Shown one piece after another: positions 54,530 through 62,830 of a DNA stretch of 64,000 bases. Both the position numbers and the translations under genes were made by a program. Each line of letters opens with the position of its first letter. Position 1 is the stretch's first letter. Source of the stretch: CAZMRW01 sp964568805 (GTDB taxonomy: Bacteria > Pseudomonadota > Gammaproteobacteria > Methylococcales > Methylomonadaceae); assembly GCA_964568805.1 (NCBI GenBank), contig CAZMRW010000001.1:73056-137055 (forward strand), read 5' to 3'. A model generated the notes under the pieces. The model made no database searches, was not told the DNA's origin, and was given only the letters and a program-made list of their open reading frames with translations.

Positions 54530-56344
54530 TTAATAACCCAAAGCAAAGACCATGACACCTCCGCCTTGCTGAGTGTAGTGAGCCAGTTCTTTAAATGCAC
54601 CCACGGCGCCCAAACCGGCGGTTGGATCCTGCAAGTCAAACACCAGACCTACGCCGGGCCAGCCGCCGACGCCATAATAGATCGCTACATATTGCTTGCC
54701 TTTGTGCCCGAATGTGATGGGGTGGCCGATAACGCCGGAAGGCAGTTTGAATTTCCATAATTCTTTGCCGCTTCTCGAGTCCAGAGCTTTTAAATAGCCA
54801 TCCAGCGTGCCGTAAAACACCAGATCTCCAGCTGTCGCCATGGTGCCGCCCCAGACCGCGAACTTTTCCTGGATTTCCCATTCGAATTTGCCGGTTACCG
54901 AATTCATGGCCTTAACCTGCCCCAAGGTTCCTTTGGGGCCCGGATACATGTTTAAAGTCGCGCCGACAAAAAACTGGCCTGCACGGTAAGGCAGCATGAA
55001 AGGCTCCCAATCCATGCAGATATGGTTAACGCCCATGAAAAACAGATTTTGTTCAGGATCGTAGGATTCGAGGCCCTGATTGTGGTAACCCATGGCCGAA
55101 GGGCAGATGCCTTTGGCTTCATGGTCCATGTGGGTGGAAAACTCGGGGTCACGGATCGGCAGGCCTGTTTTTAAATCGACCTTTTTCACCCAGTTGACGG
55201 TATCGTCGATTTTGAATGCGTTGACGAGATCGCCGTTTTCGCGGTTCAGCGTGTAAACGATGCCGTTGCGGTCCGGATGGGTCAGCAGTTTGGTCATTTT
55301 GCCGTCAACCAGCTGTTCCGACAGCCCCATGTAGTTGACGCCGGCATAATCCCATTCATCGTGAGGCGTTTTTTGATAACCGAATTTCGCCTCGCCGGTA
55401 TTGATGTCCCGGCCCCAAATGGTCATCGTCCATTTGTTGTCGCCTGGACGCATGGTTTCATTCCACGGCGCCGGGTTGCCCGATCCGTAATAGAGCATGT
55501 CAAGTTCAGGATCGAAGGCATACCAGCCCCAGTTGGTACCGCCGCCAATCTTCCAGGCATCGCCTTCCCAGGTTTTCAAACCGAGGCCGAACTGTCCATA
55601 ATGCGGATTGGCGCTGTTAAAATCCTTGGCCAATTTAATGTCTTCATCGGGGCCTGTCGCATAAACACGCCACACTTGTTTGCCGTCTTTAATGCTGTAA
55701 GCGGTTGCATAACCCCTTACGCCAAGTTCGGCGCCCGAACTGCCGACAATCACCAGATCTTTGGCCACAAACGGCGCCACTGTCAACGTTGATCCCATGG
55801 CAATATCGGAATTCTCCATTTTCCAGAGCAGCTCGCCGGTCTTGGCATTCAAGGCGACGATGTGCCCATCCAATTGATTGAGGAAAATAGTAGCGGGATA
55901 GTCTGAACTCGCCGGGGCATACGCCAATCCGCGGTTAACAACATCGCAGCATGCCACCGCACGGGCAGCAGGGTTCTGTTTGGGTTTGTATTCCCATAAA
56001 ATTTTATCGGGAGTATCCAGGTCAATGGCGAATACATTGTTCGGATAGGGCGAATGCACGTACATGATGCCGTCAACAACCAGCGGACCTCCTTCATGTC
56101 CATTTAGCACGCCCGTTGAGAACGACCAAACCGGTTGGAGATGCTGAACATTATGTGAGTTGATTTGAGTCATTTTGCTAAAGTGACTGGCGTTGTAGTC
56201 TTTAGTCTGCATGACCCAGTTAGTGTCCTCTTCCGCCAGTCTTGCCAGTTCTTTATTGGCCTGCGCCTCTAAGGAAACCGTCAATAAGGCGCCGCTATAG
56301 ATTGCTGATACCACAGCAGTGCGGGTGAATTTGGAAAGCCGCAT
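54530..56344 (-). CDS. mxaF: PQQ methanol dehydrogenase large (alpha) subunit MxaF
   Basis: The 604-residue precursor has a 29-residue signal peptide and the eight-bladed PQQ propeller. The adjacent Cys132-Cys133 pair (VACCDV), Glu206 and Asn290 match the PQQ/calcium site of the Methylobacterium enzyme. The catalytic base is Asp332 in HDEWDYAG. The residue two places later is Ala334; lanthanide-type XoxF has Asp there. This is therefore the calcium enzyme, which oxidises methanol to formaldehyde in the periplasm. GAGG precedes the ATG. Confidence 0.96.
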   Translation of the reverse strand: MRLSKFTRTAVVSAIYSGALLTVSLEAQANKELARLAEEDTNWVMQTKDYNASHFSKMTQINSHNVQHLQPVWSFSTGVLNGHEGGPLVVDGIMYVHSPYPNNVFAIDLDTPDKILWEYKPKQNPAARAVACCDVVNRGLAYAPASSDYPATIFLNQLDGHIVALNAKTGELLWKMENSDIAMGSTLTVAPFVAKDLVIVGSSGAELGVRGYATAYSIKDGKQVWRVYATGPDEDIKLAKDFNSANPHYGQFGLGLKTWEGDAWKIGGGTNWGWYAFDPELDMLYYGSGNPAPWNETMRPGDNKWTMTIWGRDINTGEAKFGYQKTPHDEWDYAGVNYMGLSEQLVDGKMTKLLTHPDRNGIVYTLNRENGDLVNAFKIDDTVNWVKKVDLKTGLPIRDPEFSTHMDHEAKGICPSAMGYHNQGLESYDPEQNLFFMGVNHICMDWEPFMLPYRAGQFFVGATLNMYPGPKGTLGQVKAMNSVTGKFEWEIQEKFAVWGGTMATAGDLVFYGTLDGYLKALDSRSGKELWKFKLPSGVIGHPITFGHKGKQYVAIYYGVGGWPGVGLVFDLQDPTAGLGAVGAFKELAHYTQQGGGVMVFALGY

Positions 56345-56667
56345 AGTTTTTCCTCATGTTTGAAATGTGTTCTTATTTTTTATGCAGAGCCTTGCGTTCC
56401 GGCAGCAATCAACTGTGTCGACCGGCTTACTTGAACAAAGCGTGCGCACGATTCGCTAAAGAAACGAAGTGCTCTGCCGGAGTAATGGTAATTGAGTCGG
56501 TACCTGCAGCGTTACGGAAGAAGCCCGGAAATGGGCAGGAAAAAAACCTGAAATAGGCCGGGAATTTGTCCTGTCATAAAACCGTGAGTCAAAACAGGAA
56601 AATCTCCCATAGGATTACTGATCGCAAACAGTCATCATTATGAATTTTACTTGGGAGTATTTAAGGA
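56345..56667. other. Divergent control region between mxaF and the LuxR-type regulator
   Basis: The 323-base region must hold the strong mxaF promoter and that of the regulator. The perfect palindrome CGTGCGCACG is at 56441-56450, about 100 bases upstream of mxaF. No consensus sigma-54 or sigma-70 promoter was certain. Confidence 0.45.
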
Positions 56668-57321
56668 ATGGGTAAAATTAACGTCTTATTGGTCGATGAC
56701 CACGCCGTCGTCAGAACAGGCTATAAAACCTACTTGGCCTTATCCAACCAGATTGGCGAGATTTATGAGGCCGACCGCGGCGAGACCGCTTGCCAGCTAT
56801 ATATGCAGCATCAGCCGGAAGTGGTCGTGATGGATTTATCCATGCCCGGAATAGGCGGCTTTGAAAGTATCAGGAGGCTGATGAATCGCGATCCGTCCTG
56901 TAAAATCCTGGTGTTCAGCATTCATAATGAACTGGTTTATGTCACCCGCGCGATAAAAGCCGGCGCCAAAGGCTATATTACTAAAAACAGCATTCCCGAA
57001 ACGCTGGTGACTGCGGTTTGTAAGATTTCAAAAGGCGGCACTTATGTCGATCCTGATATCGCTCAGCAGTTGGCGGCCTCTTTGGCGACGAATCAGGATG
57101 AATCGGAAAAAATAAAACAGCTGTCACCGAGAGAGTTCGACGTATTCTGTTTGCTGGCGAATGGCTATACCGTCCGAAAGGCGGCCGAAAAGTTATGCCT
57201 GAGTTACAAAACGGTGTGTAACCACGGTACCGCGATCAAGGAAAAAATGGGTGTGGAAACGCTGGCTGAACTGACCTTGCTGGCAAGCCGGCAAGGTCTG
57301 ATTGATGTAAATCAAGGTTGA
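56668..57321 (+). CDS. mxaB: LuxR-type response regulator (MxaB-like)
   Basis: The 217-residue protein has a receiver domain with the acidic pair in LLVDDHAVVR, the phospho-acceptor Asp in VVVMDLSMPGIGG and the Lys in YITKN. A C-terminal LuxR-type helix-turn-helix follows (LSPREFDVFCLLANGYTVRKA). It is divergent from mxaF. MxaB-type regulators are required for mxaF expression in Methylobacterium, so control of mxaF is likely. The partner kinase may be the NarX/MoxY-type gene at 44943-46301. Confidence 0.85.
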   Translation: MGKINVLLVDDHAVVRTGYKTYLALSNQIGEIYEADRGETACQLYMQHQPEVVVMDLSMPGIGGFESIRRLMNRDPSCKILVFSIHNELVYVTRAIKAGAKGYITKNSIPETLVTAVCKISKGGTYVDPDIAQQLAASLATNQDESEKIKQLSPREFDVFCLLANGYTVRKAAEKLCLSYKTVCNHGTAIKEKMGVETLAELTLLASRQGLIDVNQG

Positions 57322-57363
57322 TTTTTGCGGTAACGCGCCATCCTGTTTATGGCCTGTGACCAG

Positions 57364-57894
57364 TTACCTTTCCAGCTTTTGTTTTAATCCGCTTAAGCCA
57401 TTCCTGAAAAACTGATTCATTGCTTTAACCGCCGCTTCATCATTCAGGCTTTCAGGCGGCTCATTGCCGGTATCGCCGCGGTAAAACCGGCTTTTCAAGA
57501 TCACCTCGCTATGGTCGGCATCCGCTCCCGCCTTGATCTGGATTTCTATGGAATAGGAGCTTGCTGGAAAAGCCTTCACATTCTCGGTCTTAAGCCGGTA
57601 ACTGTATTCATGTTCCCGGTCATTGTAATAATCCAGTTCCTCCACCAGTTGGCCGTCATTTTGCAGCGTAATGGTGCGAACCCCTCCGGATTCATGTTTG
57701 CCATCGCCTTGGCTGGCTTTTACGTCCGGATGCCAGTCTGCTATCGCATCGAATTGCTTGATTGCATTCCAGACCGTATCGACTGACGTGTTGATGCTGA
57801 TGCTTTCTTTGGCTTTTTGGGGTGTTGGCCCATGCGCCAGGGAGGATAACGGAAATAATAAAATACTCAGTAGGGTGATCAATAGGGACTTCAT
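57364..57894 (-). CDS. mxaD: MxaD, periplasmic SRPBCC-fold protein
   Basis: The 176-residue protein has a signal peptide (SLLITLLSILLFPLSSLAHG) and an SRPBCC/polyketide cyclase-like fold with VDTVWNAIKQFDAIADWHP, then GVRTITLQNDGQLVEELDYY. In Methylobacterium MxaD helps electron transfer between methanol dehydrogenase and cytochrome cL. It is convergent with mxaB and separated from the second regulator gene by a hairpin. A short dyad precedes its start. Confidence 0.85.
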   Translation of the reverse strand: MKSLLITLLSILLFPLSSLAHGPTPQKAKESISINTSVDTVWNAIKQFDAIADWHPDVKASQGDGKHESGGVRTITLQNDGQLVEELDYYNDREHEYSYRLKTENVKAFPASSYSIEIQIKAGADADHSEVILKSRFYRGDTGNEPPESLNDEAAVKAMNQFFRNGLSGLKQKLER

Positions 57895-57902
57895 CGTGAT
57901 AA

Positions 57903-57919
57903 ATACCTTAAAAAGGTAT
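57903..57919. promoter_or_regulatory. Dyad directly upstream of mxaD
   Basis: ATACCTT-AAA-AAGGTAT is a perfect 7-bp dyad ending 8 bases before the mxaD start codon. In RNA it would enclose the AAGG that could serve as ribosome binding site, so it may restrict translation. It could also be a protein-binding site. Confidence 0.4.
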
Positions 57920-57953
57920 CATTATCGACAAATAAGTTGAGGCGGTATTGAGT

Positions 57954-57981
57954 AAATTTCCCGATATGGACCGGGAAATTT
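57954..57981 (-). terminator. Terminator-like hairpin behind the second regulator gene
   Basis: AAATTTCCCG and its exact complement flank an 8-base loop. It lies 26 bases after the stop of the regulator gene at 58007-58651 and before mxaD. The arm ends in TTT rather than a long T-run, so its strength is uncertain. Confidence 0.5.
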
Positions 57982-58006
57982 TCGCTTTTGTTTGCCGGCG
58001 GCCGGC

Positions 58007-58651
58007 TTATTTGTTGATCACTCCCAAAACCATGGCAATATGGGCCAGTTCGGCGACCGTTGAGACATTCAGTTTGTTTCTTATTTGCGTGCCGTAATTG
58101 GCGACGGTTTTATAACCCAGGCATAATTCGTCGGCGACTTTATGAACGGTCAGGCCTTTGGCCAGCAGCAGAAACACATCGAATTCCCGTGCGGACAGGG
58201 AATCGATCACGGTTCGATAATCGGCTTCGCAGCTAGCCGATGGGCTGCTTTTGAGCAGGCCCTGCTCAATAAAGCTGCCGCCGTCGGAGATTTTCTGGAT
58301 GGCCGCGACCAATATGCCGGGGGCGCTGTTCTTGGTGATATAGCCTTTCGCTCCGGCATTGATGGCTCGATTAACATAGACCATTTCATCATGCACGCTG
58401 AAAACCAGTATTTTGGCATGACTGTCGCGGCTGCAAATACGGCGTATGCTTTCCAGCCCGCCGATGCCCGGCATCGATAAATCCAGCACCATCACATCCG
58501 GCTGCTTTTCCAGATACAATTGACAGGCCTGCTCACCCCGGTCGGCTTCGGCGATGACGTCGATGTGTTCCGCTGTCGACAACAGCAGTCGAAAGCCCGC
58601 GCGCACGACGGCATGATCGTCAACCAATATGACTTTAATCCGCTTTTTCAT
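58007..58651 (-). CDS. Second LuxR-type response regulator (MoxX/MxaB paralogue)
   Basis: The 214-residue protein has a receiver (VILVDDHAVVRAGF, LDLSMPGIGGLESIRR, YITKN) and a LuxR-type C-terminus (LSAREFDVFLLLAKGLTVHKV, then LCLGYKTVANYGTQIRNKL). It is clearly paralogous to the MxaB-like protein at 56668-57321 across its length, including DLSMPGIGG, GAKGYITKN and REFDVF. The two flank mxaD. One kinase serving both is possible. Which of the two controls mxaF cannot be seen. Confidence 0.85.
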   Translation of the reverse strand: MKKRIKVILVDDHAVVRAGFRLLLSTAEHIDVIAEADRGEQACQLYLEKQPDVMVLDLSMPGIGGLESIRRICSRDSHAKILVFSVHDEMVYVNRAINAGAKGYITKNSAPGILVAAIQKISDGGSFIEQGLLKSSPSASCEADYRTVIDSLSAREFDVFLLLAKGLTVHKVADELCLGYKTVANYGTQIRNKLNVSTVAELAHIAMVLGVINK

Positions 58652-58736
58652 GTCAGTGGGGTTATCGGCAATGGTGTGGATATGGTTGGGGTAGGGCTGT
58701 ATGATATACTCGCCGTCTGGATAGATAGTGCCTGCG

Positions 58737-59204
58737 TCACGCTTTTGATTTTTTAATCATCTCGCCCAGGTAATGCTTAACTAACTCGCCTGAGAGCTGC
58801 TTTTTCCCTGCAAACTCTATCCCTTCCAAGTAAGTATCCAGTTTTTCATCGTCGCTGAATTCACGCCCTGAATGCCTCATTGCCATGTCGCAGGCGTCAA
58901 GGATGGCGTCCAGGTTTTTCCTCACCTGGTCTTTTTCAGTCCTGGCCGGGGCGTTATCGTCCATCGCTTCAATCATGTTGCCATTGCCGGTAATTATCCA
59001 ATTAATGTTATAGCCTGTCATTTTGGCGACAATCACTAAGTTATCCTTGCTAATGCAGCCGGTATTTTCCCAACTCGTAATCGCTTGAGGCGAGACGCCG
59101 CAGAGATCGGCAATCGCTTTCTTGCCGCCGCGCCCTAATCCGGCAATTGCCGTTTTCAAGCGTGCTCCCAATTTTGCATTAATTGGAGTGTCTAGTTTTT
59201 TCAT
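58737..59204 (-). CDS. Cro/CI-type helix-turn-helix regulator
   Basis: The 155-residue protein has an N-terminal helix-turn-helix (KKAIADLCGVSPQAITSWEN, residues about 28-47) followed by ISKDNLVIVAKMTGYNINWIITGNG, as in phage-type CI/XRE repressors. The C-terminal part is acidic and helical with no peptidase motif. The gene lies between the second response regulator and the HupE-TonB receptor gene, all on the same strand, with 80-odd bases on each side. It may control one of these neighbours, which is inference. Confidence 0.8.
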   Translation of the reverse strand: MKKLDTPINAKLGARLKTAIAGLGRGGKKAIADLCGVSPQAITSWENTGCISKDNLVIVAKMTGYNINWIITGNGNMIEAMDDNAPARTEKDQVRKNLDAILDACDMAMRHSGREFSDDEKLDTYLEGIEFAGKKQLSGELVKHYLGEMIKKSKA

Positions 59205-59290
59205 GTCATCATTATCATAATAACTAATTCTTCAGCAAAAAAATGACCGATTATATCATTCCCGCTGCACCTGCTTGCCCTTAACTGCCA

Positions 59291-61873
59291 TTAAAAATTC
59301 GCCGTGACGCTCATCCGGAAACTGATCGGTTCAACGGGGTGAAAGTGAATGTCGTTCAAACCCGCCGCATCTTCACCAGGCAGACGGGACGCGTAATAGT
59401 AGTCAATGGCACTGTCTTTTCGATTAAGCAGGTTGAATACCTCTGCCTGAATGGTCCAGGTCTTGGTGAATTGATAACCGAGCATCGCAGATAAAAGGAC
59501 AGTCGCATCCGAGCGTACGCTGTTATCTTCGATCAGTGGACGCGGGCCGAAATAGCGCAGCCGCGGGCCGCCGAAAAAACCGCCGCAGACATCATGAAAG
59601 GTCGCGCCGGAGGCGATGACCGATTCAATCGAGCCCGGAATGTAATTGCCTGCAGGGTCATCCCCTCGAAAACGCGACCTGGAAAAACTCAAATCCGCAT
59701 CGAGAGTCAGCCATTCGGTCGGCGAATAATAGTTCGCCCATTCTACACCGTAGCGGCGGCTGGGGCGGCTGGCTTCAGTCGTGCCCGCATCGCCGACAAA
59801 CAGCAATTCGGAATCGATATCCAGCCACCAGACTGCCAGCGTGCTCTGCAAGCCTTTGATCCAGGTCGTGCGCGCGCCGGCTTCTGCGCCGTAAGTGCGA
59901 ACCAGCGGAACGGCTTGGTCGACCGGCTCCCCGGATTTGGGATCGATATGCGTGTTGACGCCTCGGGCGTCATTACTGTGAAAACCGAGCCCTCCGTTGA
60001 GATAAAACTCGGTTTCAGCCCAGGGCCCGAAAACAATGCCGAGTTTTGGACTGACCAGGCCATCGGTGCGATTACCGTTGTTTTCGGAAAGATTGCTGTC
60101 GGCAACATTAAAACGGAATCCGTCGAAGCGTACGCCGATGCTGGTACGCAGCCAGTCGTTCCAGCCGGTTTTGTTTTCCGCGTAGGGACTGATGCTGCTG
60201 ACCCAGACATCGTCGTCGCGCATGACATCATAAGGTTGCCGGGCTTGGCTTAGCAGAAGGCTGTTATGGATGTTATCGTTACGGATTTGCAAGCCGAGAG
60301 TGCTCTCGGATTCGGCATGGCCGATGCGATGAAAAAACGTATGGGCGGCTTTGAGGCCGGAAGTCCAGCGATTATCCGGCTGGGCAAATTGATCGCCGCG
60401 AACGGGGTTATCGAGGAAAAAAGTGAAATTCGAAAATAAATCCAGTTTGGCATACAGTCCATACGCCATCACTCTGGTTTCGCCGTAGCCGGTCGATTGA
60501 TGCCATTCGGCGGACAGGCTGTATCGTTGACTGTCGCCCCCGTCGGTGGGATCTATATTTCCGAATCGGTCAATTAAACCGGACTCTGCTGCACGCTTGG
60601 GAATCTGGTCGGTCGAATTCCAGTCCGCCTGATAGGCCATGGCGGTGATGCTCCAGCCCGAATCACCATGTTCTTTGCTATAGCGCAGTATGCCGTTGAA
60701 CTTGAGGTAGTCGTTGCTGGCTGTCCATGGGCCGCCGTTATGCACAGTTTCACCCGCATAGAGCAAGGCGCCGTCGCCAAGTTTGTGTGATCCCATGGCC
60801 AAGCCGCGATAATAATCGAAGCTGCCGCCAGTAAATTTAACCAGATTGCCGGGCAGGACATTAACATACCGGATATCGGCCGCGCCCGTGCTGGAGAAGT
60901 CTCCGTTCTCCGCGTAGTAATTGCCTTTTTGATAATGGATAGTCTGGATCAATTCGGGAATGAGAAAATTGGTGTCCGTCCAGCCCTGTCCATGGGCATG
61001 GGAAAGCATGTTGACAGGAACGCCATCTATCCGGGTCAGAAAATCCGTGCCGTGGTCGAGATTAAAGCCGCGTAGATAATATTGATTGGCTTTGCCTTCG
61101 CCGCTGTGCTGGGACGCGATAAGGCCCGGTACGGTTTCGAGTACTTCAGCCGGGCGGCTGATGGGCCGAAATTTTAATTGTTCCTGTCCGACATTGCCCT
61201 GGGACGCACTGTCCGCTGTGCCGACCTGTGAATCGGCTCGTTCGGAAACCATCACTTCCGGGAGTTCTGCCGGTTCTTGTTCCTTTGCTGGTGACTCGGG
61301 ATTGACCGGATAAGTCGTCGCGGTTTGCTGCGCGTAGGCGTTACTGCCGAGAAAAAAAGCCATGGCTAATGTCAGCAGACGCACGGTCAGGATACCCGCG
61401 CCGTGCAGCAGCAAGGTCGCCATCATGAAGCCCATGGCGAATGATGCAAGACTGATAGAAGCGGGCATCTCCTGGCCGTGGGCAAAGCCATGAAAGAAAC
61501 CGAAAAATATTGCGATGACTATGCCTATAGTCGTTCTGAGGCGAATTCTACCTGCGACCAGCACACCGAAGACAGCCACGGAAAGCAGAATTATCCACTC
61601 CGCTCCGGGCACGTCCATACCGGCAACACCGGCCAGACCGCCGAGGCTCATCATACCGACGAAGGCGATGGGGAGTTGCCAGACGGACTGTCCGCGCAGT
61701 TGCGCCGCCCACATGCCGACCGCCAGCATGGTCAGAAGATGATCCCATCCCAGCAGCGGATGATAAAAGCCATCATGCCAGCCGCTCGTGGCAGCACCGG
61801 CCGAGTGGGCGTGGACGAGGGAAGGCGATATCAACAGGCTTAGCAACAGCAGTCTTTTCAGATGGGTTCTCAT
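59291..61873 (-). CDS. HupE-type metal permease fused to a TonB-dependent receptor
   Basis: The ATG at 61873 follows GGAG at 5 bases and gives 860 residues. Residues 1-165 are a HupE/UreJ-type permease: signal peptide, His38-x5-Asp44-His45 (HPLLGWDH), and GFFHGFAHGQE with His128 and His132. Residues about 166-181 (LLTLAMAFFLGSNAYA) read as a second signal peptide with an AYA|QQ cleavage site. From 182 follows a full TonB-dependent receptor: a TonB-box-like PEVMVSE, plug (ETVPGLIASQHSG, YYLRGFNLDHGTD) and a barrel ending in Phe. One open frame joins inner- and outer-membrane proteins. Nickel, cobalt or another metal is the likely substrate. Confidence 0.88.
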   Translation of the reverse strand: MRTHLKRLLLLSLLISPSLVHAHSAGAATSGWHDGFYHPLLGWDHLLTMLAVGMWAAQLRGQSVWQLPIAFVGMMSLGGLAGVAGMDVPGAEWIILLSVAVFGVLVAGRIRLRTTIGIVIAIFFGFFHGFAHGQEMPASISLASFAMGFMMATLLLHGAGILTVRLLTLAMAFFLGSNAYAQQTATTYPVNPESPAKEQEPAELPEVMVSERADSQVGTADSASQGNVGQEQLKFRPISRPAEVLETVPGLIASQHSGEGKANQYYLRGFNLDHGTDFLTRIDGVPVNMLSHAHGQGWTDTNFLIPELIQTIHYQKGNYYAENGDFSSTGAADIRYVNVLPGNLVKFTGGSFDYYRGLAMGSHKLGDGALLYAGETVHNGGPWTASNDYLKFNGILRYSKEHGDSGWSITAMAYQADWNSTDQIPKRAAESGLIDRFGNIDPTDGGDSQRYSLSAEWHQSTGYGETRVMAYGLYAKLDLFSNFTFFLDNPVRGDQFAQPDNRWTSGLKAAHTFFHRIGHAESESTLGLQIRNDNIHNSLLLSQARQPYDVMRDDDVWVSSISPYAENKTGWNDWLRTSIGVRFDGFRFNVADSNLSENNGNRTDGLVSPKLGIVFGPWAETEFYLNGGLGFHSNDARGVNTHIDPKSGEPVDQAVPLVRTYGAEAGARTTWIKGLQSTLAVWWLDIDSELLFVGDAGTTEASRPSRRYGVEWANYYSPTEWLTLDADLSFSRSRFRGDDPAGNYIPGSIESVIASGATFHDVCGGFFGGPRLRYFGPRPLIEDNSVRSDATVLLSAMLGYQFTKTWTIQAEVFNLLNRKDSAIDYYYASRLPGEDAAGLNDIHFHPVEPISFRMSVTANF

Positions 61874-62279
61874 AAACACTCCAAGCTATTTGTTCAATCA
61901 CATCGGGAGGAAAACTTGATGGTAAAGTCTTATGCAGAGATATACAACTACAAGACCGATTATCGCCCTGACTCTCTGAGAGGCCAATGACGCGCATCTA
62001 AAGCGCGCGATCGACGCTTGTCTTGTTCGCCAGAGTCGTGGTTGGGTCTTGTGCTTTAAAAGGACCGGCCAAAGCGGTCAGGTGCGGTGCGTTAACGTCA
62101 GGTTCGGATAGGCAAAGGCGTTCCATCGGTTGCAGGCGTCTGGGTGAATCGCGCTTTCAACCCATAGGGGGATTAAATCCGTGCTCCGATGAATCTTTGG
62201 GCAGGGAGGATTAGAAAAGCCCTGAATTTATTTCGAGTTTAACGGAAGGCATAAGAGTAATCGCGATGTTCTCCCCCTG
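61874..62279. other. 406-base gap upstream of the HupE-TonB gene and IS3 element
   Basis: The receptor promoter should be near 61880-62000. I looked for a cobalamin riboswitch and did not find its conserved box. A 63-codon plus-strand frame (62023-62214) has no recognised content. ATGTTCTCCCCC at 62266-62277 resembles the start of an IS66 TnpB (MFSP), cut off by the IS3 element. Confidence 0.35.
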
Positions 62280-62329
62280 TGTCAGGATAGTTGTCGCCTC
62301 TAATTTTCATTAATTGATGATTAGAGGAA

Positions 62330-62830
62330 ATGCCCTTGAAAAAGAAGACCACTTATACGAAAGCGTTTCGGCAACAGGCGTTGGAGAAAGTTTATAATCG
62401 GGGCGATCGCACTGTACAAGCGATTGCTGAAGATTTAAACCTTAATACCTGGACATTAAAGAATTGGATGAAATTACCTAAAGAAGCGGTTGAGAGCCCA
62501 TCGGGCCTGATCACCAAAAGGCCACAAGACTGGAGTCTAAGCGAACGTTTTCAACTGATCCTGGACAGTCAGGATAAAGAAGGAGAAACGTTGAATGCTT
62601 GGTGTCGAGAGCAAGGGATTTTTCCTCATCATTTACAAGCGTGGCGTAAGGACTTTGAAACCGGCACGTCAGAAGCCGCCGTGAGCCGCTCAGAATGGCG
62701 TGACCTGAAAGCGAATTACCAAGCATTACAGCGTGAACTGAAGCGCAAGGAGAAAGCGTTGGCGGAGGCCGCAGCCTTATTGGTGTTGCAAAAAAAGTAC
62801 CAGGCGCTCTGGGAGGAAAAGGACGAATGA
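62330..62830 (+). CDS. IS3-family OrfA-like DNA-binding protein
   Basis: The 166-residue protein has an N-terminal helix-turn-helix (YTKAFRQQALEKVYNRGDRTVQ, split by IAEDLNLNTWTLKNWMK) and a second one in the middle (NAWCREQGIFPHHLQAWRKD). It ends with a Glu/Lys-rich coiled-coil. It would bind the terminal repeats. At 166 residues it is longer than the common IS3 OrfA (about 100). AGAGGAA precedes the ATG. Its stop overlaps the next ATG as ATGA. Confidence 0.8.
   Translation: MPLKKKTTYTKAFRQQALEKVYNRGDRTVQAIAEDLNLNTWTLKNWMKLPKEAVESPSGLITKRPQDWSLSERFQLILDSQDKEGETLNAWCREQGIFPHHLQAWRKDFETGTSEAAVSRSEWRDLKANYQALQRELKRKEKALAEAAALLVLQKKYQALWEEKDE

Noticed and set aside
54530..56344. Lanthanide-type XoxF methanol dehydrogenase
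   Set aside because: The residue two after the catalytic Asp is Ala (HDEWDYAG), and mxaI is present; both indicate MxaF.
62023..62214. 63-codon frame upstream of the IS3 element
   Set aside because: No known family and no clear ribosome site; probably chance or part of transposon debris.
61874..62279. Cobalamin or metal riboswitch upstream of the HupE-TonB gene
   Set aside because: I searched the minus-strand leader for the conserved B12 box and for a repeated-GGNG metal-sensing pattern and found neither.
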